A stretch of DNA of 64,000 nt from Globisporangium splendens (Eukaryota > Oomycota > Peronosporomycetes > Pythiales > Pythiaceae), in contig VFIW01000022.1 of NCBI GenBank assembly GCA_006386115.1, positions 496,001-560,000 of the forward strand. The letters run 5' to 3'. Positions 55,479 to 64,000 of the stretch are shown piece by piece. The notes beneath the pieces are model-generated. The model had not been told where the DNA came from, searched no databases, and saw only the letters and a list, made by a program, of their open reading frames with translations. Made by a program: the position numbers and the translations under genes. The number at the start of each line of letters is the position of its first letter. The first letter of the stretch is position 1.

Positions 55479-56480
55479 CTTGAGCTTCGCGTTCCGTTTG
55501 TGCTTCCGATATATGGCGCGCTTGATGCTGGTTTACGCACCTTCAATCGTTCCAAATGGCATCTATCCTACCAACTTTTGACAAATTGGTTTAGCCCGAT
55601 TTATCCCAATGGGACGAACAGTGTTTTGGGCCAATTCGGGACATCTCTCACTGGGTCAAATGGCAGACTTGAATTGCTGAGGTGCCTTCCATTCAAATTT
55701 GTTGGTACCGAATAGGATCTACAATTTGGTTGAATCTTCGCCATGCAGAGATATTAGCACACAGAATCTTCAGATCCTTCAAATTGATGATCAAACAGAG
55801 CTCTTCCATGAGGAACCGACGGATCCTTTTCAAGTGCCACTACGACTGCAGGTGACAAATTCCTTCTCCATGCGATTTAGTTCATGGGGCAATAACACTC
55901 CTGTTTCCATGATTCTTCCCATAATTTTGCGACCATCTTGTAGCGATCTTCTGCAGTTGGCGCAGGAAGAGGTTCCGTGTTTCTCATCTGAGTTTCTCCC
56001 AACGGCGGCCAATGTGTTTGCAGACTCAGGTGCCACGTTTGTGCGTCAGCGACCAACATCAACATAGCAGTCAAACACGCAAGCCGAAAGCGATAGGCGA
56101 CATGCTGACGTTCGCCTACTAGTTTTGGCTTCGATTGTGCTCAATAGAAAGGGGTCATCTCTCCTCTCGCATGTCTGTCGCAGGTAAAACCTCACCGCAT
56201 TTTTATCTAAAACACCTCAAAAACACCATAAAACCTTACGAAAACCTGAGTCCGCGCCAAATCTGAGCGCAAATCTGAGTCGGCGTCTCCTGGTGTCTGG
56301 TCACGCTAATTGGGTGAATGGATGGCGCATGTGCACGCAGGAGCATCTCGTCCGACCAGCTCCGCTGCTGCCGCCGCTGTAGCCGCGCTTGGCGTTCGCC
56401 TCGGACGCTCATTCCGTCAAGAACGTCCGCCGACTCGCAACGCCCCACCTGTGTATCGCCTCCGCTCTTCTCTGTCCACG
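55479..56480. other. 1-kb intergenic region
   Basis: Divergent 5' flanks of U1-C and spermidine synthase. Two overlapping short frames on the minus strand (55830-56074) look faintly protein-like (TAEDRYKMVAKLWEESWKQ in one, GVLLPHELNRMEKEF in the other) and could be a decayed exon, but I cannot assign a family. Confidence 0.45.
56407..56420 (+). promoter_or_regulatory. Oomycete initiator-like element
   Basis: GCTCATTCCGTCAA matches the oomycete core-promoter initiator pattern (GCTCATTYYNCAWTTT) over its conserved left part and lies 61-74 bp before the spermidine synthase ATG, the expected distance for a start site. Confidence 0.45.
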
Positions 56481-57380
56481 ATGGCCGCCGCCCCAGCTAC
56501 CGAAAAGAAATGGTTCTCGGAGACCGAAGCGCTCTGGCCGGGCCAGAAGTTCTGCCTCGAGATGGAGGAAGTGCTCTTCCAGGACAAGTCGGACTTCCAA
56601 GACGTGCTCGTCTTCAAGTCGGCCACGTACGGCAACGTGCTTGTGCTTGACGGCGTCATCCAGTGCACGGAGCGCGATGAGTTCTCGTATCAGGAGATGA
56701 TCACGCACCTGCCCATGTTTGCGCACGCGCAGCCAAAGAATGTGCTCATCGTCGGCGGTGGCGACGGTGGCGTGCTCCGCGAAGTGGTCAAGCACGACTC
56801 GGTCGAGAAGATCGTGTTCTGCGAGATCGACCCGATGGTGTGCGAAGTGTCCAAGAAGTTCTTCAAGGACAGCATGGCCACGTGCTTCGACGACCCGCGC
56901 TGCACGCTCATCCACGCCGACGCCGCCGCGTACTTGCGTGACAACACGACCGAGAAGTTCGACGTGATCATCGTCGACTCGTCGGATCCCGTGGGTCCAG
57001 CCGAGGTGCTCTTCCGCGCCGAGTTCTACGAGAACATGAAGAAGTCGCTCGCTCCAGGCGGCATCGTGTGCACCCAGGGCGAGTGCCTCTGGCTGCACTT
57101 GGATCTGATCGTCGAAGTGCTCGGTCGCTGCCAGAACTACTTCCCAACGATCCAGTACGCGTTCACGACGATCCCAACGTACCCTTCGGGCCAGATCGGC
57201 TTCATCGTGTGCTCGCTGGACGAGAGCAAGGACGCGCTCGTCAAGCCAAAGCGCGCGCCGACCCCCGAGGTGCAGGAGACGCTCCGCTACTACAACAGCA
57301 AGGTCCACGAGGCGGCCTTCGTGCTCCCGCAGTTCGCCGAGCGCAAGATCAGCACGGTCCGCAAGACCGGCGGCAACTAA
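56481..57380 (+). CDS. Spermidine synthase
   Basis: A single exon encodes 299 residues from MAAAPATEKKWFSE. Motifs: WPGQKFCLEMEEVLFQ, SATYGNVLVLDG, ERDEFSYQEMITHLP, the SAM-type loop VLIVGGGDGGVLREVV, EIDPMVCEVSKKFF, and the catalytic region VIIVDSSDPVGPAE, with the CTQGECLWLHL and FTTIPTYPSGQIGF signatures. It transfers aminopropyl from decarboxylated SAM to putrescine. Length equals the family norm. The frame is open further up to an ATG at 56322, which would add 53 residues resembling a presequence; the initiator-like element between them favours the shorter form. Confidence 0.95.
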   Translation: MAAAPATEKKWFSETEALWPGQKFCLEMEEVLFQDKSDFQDVLVFKSATYGNVLVLDGVIQCTERDEFSYQEMITHLPMFAHAQPKNVLIVGGGDGGVLREVVKHDSVEKIVFCEIDPMVCEVSKKFFKDSMATCFDDPRCTLIHADAAAYLRDNTTEKFDVIIVDSSDPVGPAEVLFRAEFYENMKKSLAPGGIVCTQGECLWLHLDLIVEVLGRCQNYFPTIQYAFTTIPTYPSGQIGFIVCSLDESKDALVKPKRAPTPEVQETLRYYNSKVHEAAFVLPQFAERKISTVRKTGGN

Positions 57381-57599
57381 GTGAGACCTCCCGTCCGTGA
57401 TCATTTGCTTCGTCCAGAAAAAGCTGTTCACTAACACCACCCTCACTGTAAATAGTTAAGTACAACAAGTATGTCGTTCTCTCTCTTCTCTTTCTTCATA
57501 TTGCATTCGCCGCTGTTTTCTCTATTGCATGCTGGTGCTGTGTTACACGTAGCTCCTCGTGTGTCCACTTCAGGTAGACACAATGGTCTCATTTATTAC

Positions 57600-60501
57600 T
57601 CACTCAGTGCTTGGTGCAAACAGTGTGATCTTGTCGACTTTCCAGCAGAAATCGGGCGTCTGCTCAAAGATGAGCTTCCAGATGTACGGCACGAAGAACT
57701 GCTCCGGGTACGCTTCCTCCTCGTAGCGGTAGCTTGCGTCTTCGTCGTCGTCCTGGGACGCTCCTCGTCGATTTCGCGCCGCCGCTGATGAAGATGCCAT
57801 GCCACTGGAGCTCGAGACCGCCAAGAGACTCACGCACTCGGCGCGGATGATCGCGAGCACCGTGTCCACGTCGAGCACATCCTCGGGTGTCGTCTTGGAG
57901 TCCACGATCGCGCGGAACCGAGCGAGCGTGTTCCACACGGGGTCATTGTATACCTGGTGCGTAAACTCCGGGTGCCGTTGCAGTGCTGCAAACGTCTCGG
58001 CGCGATACAGCAGCGAATAAATCTGTCATGCAGCAAGCACAAAAGCATGGAGCGTTAGACATGACGCATTGCACACAATGAGAAAGAGAGACCAACTCAC
58101 TAGTTGGGGATTACGTGGCAACAATTTTGCCTTCAGACATGACGACACGATGCCGAGCAGCAGTCGAATGAACTCGACGTACGCCGTGCGTTTCTGGACC
58201 AGCGTCTCTTTCTCGACCTCGGGGTCGTCGATATCGATCTCCGAGGACGCCGCACCGCTCGCACTTTGTTGCTCTTGCTGCTGCTGTTGTTGCTGTTGCT
58301 CCATCTTAGTGACGAGCTGCATCTCCTTTTTCGCGAGCATCTCGATGAGTCCGACGATGCCCTGCGCCGCGTACACGTGCACATTTTCAGCGTACCGAGC
58401 GAGGTTCGAGAGCGCAGCAAACGCGTTCAAGTGAATAAAACTGTCCTGGAAGTGCGTGATATTGCGAAGGATCAGGCGCGTGAAGATCACCATCATCAGA
58501 CTACCCAAGGATACGTCCAAGATGTACCGCTCCGAGTACCATGGCACCGTGTGCACCATTGTCTTCGTATGCGCCTCACGCACAAACGCAGGGTCCTGTG
58601 TGTACGTCAGCAGCACAATCACGAGCATGTAGATGCGGCTCGACTCGACGGACCGCGAGTGGTATAGCGTTTCGAGTAGCGGCAGCATGAGGTGGTTCAC
58701 GTCGCAGTGGGACACTGTCGTATCGTGCATCATCGTGTTCGTGTACATCATCGTGTACAGCAGCAAGTGGCTCGACTCGTACGGCGCGTTCCGCCCGATC
58801 GAGGCAAAGAGCTTCGAATACGGAAGTTCCAAAGGCTTTGTTGCTGACATTGTCCGCGAGTCGGTCTCCTGTGGTTGCTTCATCGTTCGGATGACAGCAT
58901 TCTCGTCACCTGCGGCTTCCGAGTTTGCCATACTGCACAGTGCCTCTCGGAACGGATTGCTCACGGCTTCGTCGTCGCGGTAGCTCTGCAGCAATACCAG
59001 CAGAAGAAACACGCTGCGATCTGTTAATGGCGACGCGTGCGCGTCGTTCACGACAAAGTAGTGGTAAAAGCTCAGTGGGAATCGGAAAATGCTCGCTGGA
59101 CGATGTGAAGGACAAGAGAGAGCGTCAGTGGGACTATTCTTCCTACAGAGCACGCCAAGAGGCAAGAAGGAACGTGTACGTACTTGCGAGACTCCCGATG
59201 CCCTCGAGCGTCAGGTACGAGAAATGCTCGGCTTCGTCGGCGAGGTCCGTGGCCTCAGAGATCTTGATCAGCGACGTCTTGGTCGCATTCTCTAGCGAGA
59301 TCAACACGGATCCGGTATCTTTAGAAGCTGCTGGGGACTGAATCTGGTCGATGTAGTTCTGAAGTAGTCGATGCACGATCCCTGGCGTCCAATACGCTTT
59401 CTTGCCGTCCTGGGACAGCGCCGAACTCATGAGCATGTGCAGGAAGGGGTTGTGGGCACTCACGTCGTCCGCGTGCTTTGTGTGGTCCCGAGGAAACGCC
59501 ACGGGTGAGAGTAGCACCAACAACGTGCTGACGACTTCAACATGCAGATCGTATGTTCGTGGACTATCCAAACACACAGTAGCCAAGTTAGATGACAGGG
59601 CAACATACACTGAGTATACAGACACCACTTACGTGGGTGGGAAGTCGATGAGAACAGTGAGCAAAGCGTCCAAGAAGCGGAACGCGAGGTCGTCATACGA
59701 CACACGAGTGTCCTTTGGCGGCACATTTTCTTTCTCTATTGTGGCATACAGACACAGCAAACAGCGTTAACCACAGCACATCCCGTAATGCGAATGTAGT
59801 ACAAGTTTATGCAGCGCGTACTTGCTCGCGGAGACACGATCGTGTTCCAGTCGTCGTCTGGCACCTGTCGGTTGAAATGCGCGAGCAGCGGGCACTCGTC
59901 CTGCTTTTCCACGAAGCGCATGGTGAAGTTGCGCACCAGGAAGAGCGCATTCACGGCCTGCGAGATGTAACTCTCGACGGTTTTCTTCCTCCCGTCGATG
60001 GGGTCCAAAGCCGTTGCTGCCCCTGGAGCCTGCGCTTCGAATTCCTCACGACTCATCTTGTCAATGCGGCAGCAAAACGGCAACGAATGAATCGCGTAGC
60101 GCAGCAGCACGCGGAAGTTGCCCGACTCCAGGCTGTTCTGGACTACACATACGCATGCACAACAATAAAGAGCGTAAGCAAACGTACATATTCCAATAGG
60201 CAACAGTCATCTATCGTGGCTTTGAAGAACGCGCTTCAAGCCACCACTCTCAACCAAACTCACACATACCGATGGTTGCACCATACTCGTGGTTCAGGTG
60301 CTCGACCTGCGCCTGCGAGAGGTGCGTCAGCGGCTTGGGCACGGAGAACACGACCTGGTACGCCGAGTCTTCGCGCGCCACGGGAGTTCTGCCAATGATC
60401 TTCTCGAACGCCGCTTTCTCGCGCGGCGACGCGAAGATGTCGGCGCCACTGCCGCCGTGCGCGTCGACCTTTGTGTACGTGGATGACGTCGCGGCTCCCA
60501 T
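57600..60501 (-). CDS. DYM: Dymeclin
   Basis: Six exons (60501-60270, 60142-59822, 59735-59633, 59563-59184, 59095-58101, 58022-57600) give 817 residues. The protein begins MGAATSS, suiting N-myristoylation as in human dymeclin. Family marks: NPFREALCSM, LRNITHFQDSFIHLNAFAAL, NVHVYAAQGIVGLIEMLAKK, SCLKAKLLPRNPQL and the end PEQFFVPYIWKLIFEQTPDFCW. Dymeclin is a peripheral Golgi protein of secretory traffic. A poly-Gln stretch (QQQQQQQQEQQ) and an acidic linker lie in the C-terminal third. Intron placement was checked by phase throughout. Confidence 0.93.
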
Positions 60502-60732
60502 CGCTCTCTTTCTCTAAATGTGGTTCAATAGGGAGTGCCTAGTGTCCGCAACGCCAATGTGGTGACGTGTATGGAGCTTTTCGTCCCCTCACAACTGTCT
60601 GCGGTACAGCCAATTGGTTATTTTAGGAATGCAATTCATTCAAACCAACGTTCTTTTGGTTAGTTATTTGTCAGCATTGCTATTTATCGATGGAAAGGTG
60701 TCTATTTACGTATTTACGTGTTTTCTGCTGCT

Positions 60733-62263
60733 CTAGTGTGAGCATTGAATATGGAACTCAGTGATCAGTGGCAGATGATCCGATGGAGAGAACGAACTCG
60801 GCAACGAGATCTCCTTCGTCGCGTCTTCGAACGACATGATCTCCATGAGCGCAGAAATGGACATACTGCTAGTGCTGATCACAAGCCATACACGCAGAAT
60901 AAGTGAGTGTGTGCAATAGTTGAGATGAGAAAGCCAAAGCAAAGTTGCCGTACCTCGATGGCTGGTAAAACAGATAATCCAAAGTCCCAACAAAGTGTGG
61001 TACTTTAGGGGATCCATCGCTGCTGTTAGGGGAATCGACCGCCCCGTTGATGTTTGTAAACTTGGGTTCGCCTGTGGCGGCACCCGTCTCGGTTGGGCTT
61101 GTGTATTGCGAGTACGCGCTTGCAAAGTGATGGTCCTTCGTGATGAAATTGTACACTTCACTGTTCGGGAGCGAGTTGAAGTCGCCGGTGAAAATCGTCG
61201 GGAGACCCAGCGGCTGAGCAAATTCCTGCAACGGACGCAGGACGCGGCGTGATTGCAGCAACTTGACGTCTTCTTGCGTCGGGTCCCAGAACAAATGCGT
61301 CGTCGCCAGTACGAACTCGAGTGGAGGGAGCTGGTCGTCAGTGTCATCAGCGACTTGCTTGAAGTGGGTGATGAGCCCCACGTTCCCGCGCTTGGAACGC
61401 GCAAGAAGATCCTCGCTGCAATCTAGTAAAGCACGCCACAAAACACAGCAATACGTGTGTATTGAGCACCACCAATATGTAACCCGGTTGGCTCCAATGA
61501 AGAAAATAGAGCGTACCGGATTCATCGCCGACAGGATCGTCCAACTCGAGCTCCCGATGCTGGACGAGCTGGAACCTCTCGGGCTTCCAGAAAATGGCAA
61601 CGCCATCTTTCTTTTGCGCAGTCTTCTGCTTGTAGAGCCTATAGTAAACAACAATGTGTATCTGGTCAGCGAGAAACAGGAAAGTAATTTCGTCATCACT
61701 GCGTTCAAAGCAAAACGCACCCCGAATATCCAATCTTCTGCATCATGCCCGCCCAAAACTCGGCATACTGATCAACTTCCTACAACATTTTGGTAGCTAT
61801 TGTGTTCAGTTTCCAGCGACAGCAGCAAGGCTCATTATCGCCATTTAGACTCTGGCATACCTGCAAGCAGATCACATCGGGCTGCACAGGCAGCGACTTG
61901 AACACCTCTGCCTGGACAAACCACACACAGCATGTCAGTGCATTCACCACATAAAATAACACAATGAAAGGCATACTACGCACCAGCTTCTGCGATCGGT
62001 TCTTCCACCGCAGCGCTGCTGGCTTGCAGTACGGGAAGAAGCTCGACTTGACGAAGCACTGCGCGAGCACATTGTACGTCATCACCACGAGTTTGCCCGC
62101 CGCGCTGCTTGCATTAGGAGCCGCAGAGCCATCTACATCGCCACGAACATCATGGTCACTGTGCCAGCAACAACAAAAGGCACTATGCACGTGAGGTCTT
62201 GCGTCATAGAGCGCGTCCATTTGCCGTACCTGTCTGAACAAGTTGCCGCATCGCTTTCCTCAT
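60733..62263 (-). CDS. CCR4/nocturnin-like endonuclease-exonuclease-phosphatase protein
   Basis: Seven exons (62263-62230, 62132-61984, 61911-61861, 61779-61721, 61638-61517, 61422-60954, 60874-60733) give 341 residues. EEP motifs in order: VMTYNVLAQCF, VICLQEVDQYAEFW (metal-binding Glu), GLYKQKTAQKKDGVAIFW, ATTHLFWDP, IFTGDFNSLPNS, TLDYLFY and SDHLPLITEF (catalytic His). Family members are deadenylases or related phosphodiesterases (CCR4, ANGEL, nocturnin). No leucine-rich repeats are present, so it is not canonical CCR4. The first exon is the least certain: an unspliced alternative would start at MDALYDARPH (62218). Confidence 0.86.
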
Positions 62264-63091
62264 GGTGCTCCTGCAAAATGGCATGTCCATACTCTGCGCC
62301 ATTTTCGAACCCATTCTCTATTTTCATCCACTGCTCTTTGATTCTGACTTTGCAAATGTTTTATTTCATCCAATCATGTGTCTTTTATTGCTTGATTGGT
62401 GCAATAGGTGTCAGAGCGACTCACGGTTCAGCTGGGTAGGGATCCGGTTCAGCGGACCGAGGCACTTTCAGGTGAACCGGTTCGCTTTTGGCCACAATTG
62501 AATGGCCATGAGAGGTGTTTCACCGCCAGTCCTTACTGTGCGGAGCTCTGGGGCAAATTAGTGCTGAAATCACAAAGGCTTCCTCAATTCAAAGGTAAGG
62601 GAACCGATGCTCATGGCTCTCGCGGGGAGCAGTACTGCCCTCCATGACGATGAGAGGCAGGCGGAGCGAATGGAGTCCAACCTGTCGGCAGTCTTCCCGA
62701 AGTGTCTATAGCAATGGCGACGGTGCATGGGTGTTGTGGAGAGTGGAGAACGCAGCGAGATGATCGGGAGCACAGAAAGCAGCAGCGCCACACGATAGTG
62801 TTCAATTGCAGTTGACCAGCGATCCAGCAGCAATCTTTACCAGCAGCAAGCAATATGCAGTCGACGCTGATGCAGATTTATAAAAAGCCAATTCGTTCCA
62901 GGATGACAGAATTGATGACGACTGCAGAACAGCAAGGCGTTGCCAATGACAGATGAGCAGACAAGCCCGATTTTGCTATAGACACCAAGGAGAGGACACC
63001 ACAAAGAGGCAACGTCGACCGCCTGCCTCCGATCAAAGAGGCCCGCAAGGAAGTGAGTATGTGGACTAAAAAGCGATCCTTGTGCATGTAG
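62264..63091. other. Intergenic region before RPL32
   Basis: Divergent 5' flanks. It contains GAACCGGTTC at 62474 followed by an 8-base context nearly the same as at 30928. A GTGAGT donor (63053) and a GTAG just before the RPL32 ATG suggest a 5'-UTR intron. No gene recognised. Confidence 0.5.
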
Positions 63092-63626
63092 ATGGTGCAA
63101 GTTACTCCAGTCGTCCGCCCAAAGATCGTCAAGAAGAAGGTGACCAAGTTTAAGCGTCACCAATCTGACCGCTTCAAGCGTCTCTCCGTAAGTTTTTCTC
63201 CGCCTTTCCCATCCAGCATATCTTGCACAGCTGCAACGCAGAGGCTGGCTTGAGCCTTTAAAGTATGGAGAACGGTGGCTAATGGTGAGCAATCGTGTGC
63301 GTGGCTGTTGACAGGAATCGTGGAGACGCCCAAAGGGTATCGATGGTGTCGTCCGTCGTAAATTCAAGGGCAACATCAAGATGCCAAACATCGGTTACGG
63401 CTCGAACTCGAAGACCCGCCACCTGTTGCCAAACGGCTTCTTGAAGTTCGTGGTCAACAACGTCGCCGAGTTGGAGTTGCTCTTGATGCACAACCGCAAG
63501 TACTGCGCCGAAATCGCGCACAACGTGTCGGGCCGCAACCGTCGCGTGATCGTGGAGCGTGCCGAACAGTTGAACATTCGTGTGACCAACCCAAATGCGC
63601 GCGTGCGTGCTGAGGAGAACGAATAA
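63092..63626 (+). CDS. RPL32: 60S ribosomal protein L32 (eL32)
   Basis: Exons 63092-63187 and 63315-63626 give 135 residues, the family length. Stretches [50 protein letters not shown] and [18 protein letters not shown] are diagnostic. The intron interrupts [12 protein letters not shown]. Component of the large ribosomal subunit. Confidence 0.95.
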
Positions 63627-64000
63627 GCGTCTGGACACACTCTCTTTTCTTTGGGAAGTAGTGGAAGTGCGGGGCTGCCTTTTCCGCCGCGCACTGGATC
63701 AGATCTTGTGGAGGACAGCGACGACAGGGCTTGACGGAAGAAAAAAAGTCTTTTCAGCAACAACAGGCGCGCTCGAAGATGACGACAACTCATGCTTGGG
63801 CTCGCTTGCCGTCCGTTGAGAGTAATTTTTTCAACACAAGTCTTTCGAAACAAAACAACAACTTGTGTGTGCTTTTATTATTATTGTCGTTTGCATCCAT
63901 TGCGTTGTCTTGTTTGGTCGTAGATGTGCCATTGCACTCGATTGAAGAGCTCAGGTTGCGTGGATCATTCAGGTCGGAAATGAATGGTGCGAACGAACCT
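63627..64000. other. 3' flank of RPL32 to window end
   Basis: No supported gene; an AT-rich TTATTATTATTG stretch near 63875 could belong to a terminator or a neighbouring 3' UTR. Confidence 0.45.

Noticed and set aside
55830..56074. Two overlapping short minus-strand frames resembling a decayed exon
   Set aside because: Too short, no splice partner and no family recognised; noted only in the intergenic entry.
63960..64000. Possible 3' end of a minus-strand gene entering the window
   Set aside because: Too little sequence to distinguish a coding tail from chance.

Overview
The window looks like a gene-dense piece of a eukaryotic nuclear genome, most probably an oomycete (Pythium/Globisporangium-like). 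I infer this from GC-rich coding sequence, many short spliceosomal introns (mostly 50-190 bp, often with GTACGT or GTGCGT donors), and the mixture of genes: an EF-hand NADPH oxidase, several START-domain proteins, cilium-associated genes (TEX9-like, MORN), and a GCTCATTCC initiator-like element. The species assignment is inference. All gene models were read by eye from splice sites and family motifs.

Layout: 1-5.1 kb holds a cation diffusion facilitator (partial), a small DUF2062-type membrane protein and an HMIT-like sugar/inositol transporter. 5.2-8.3 kb is a Patched/NPC1-like protein that lacks the N-terminal sterol-binding domain. 9.4-14.5 kb holds a single START protein followed by a PH-START-START-membrane-acyltransferase fusion. 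14.9-16.1 kb is ribosomal protein uS17 (RPS11), followed by a complex I 21 kDa-type subunit. The middle (17-30 kb) carries a MINDY deubiquitinase, an AGC kinase, RPN10, a calmodulin-lysine methyltransferase, a kinesin, DPH3 and an atypical Rab. At 30-32.3 kb a second complex I subunit gene and a second RPS11 occur in the opposite orientation, so the 17-30 kb block is bracketed by an inverted two-gene duplication.

From 32.3 to 64 kb come a MORN-repeat gene with a broken frame, a tiny unknown ORF, the NADPH oxidase, a 2.4 kb stretch without recognisable genes, CWC27, an STK19 homologue, a PUS1-type pseudouridine synthase, glycine cleavage H protein, a mitochondrial-type release-factor methyltransferase, a TEX9 homologue, an ankyrin-UIM protein, a Qc-SNARE (SYP7-like), U1-C, spermidine synthase, dymeclin, a CCR4/nocturnin-like nuclease and RPL32.

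The genes do not form a pathway; they are mostly housekeeping genes in mixed orientation. The most interesting structures are (i) the 1.36 kb essentially identical inverted repeat carrying RPS11 at both ends of a 14.8 kb spacer, with diverged complex I paralogues just inside each arm, and (ii) the lipid-transfer/acyltransferase fusion next to a stand-alone relative of one of its START domains.
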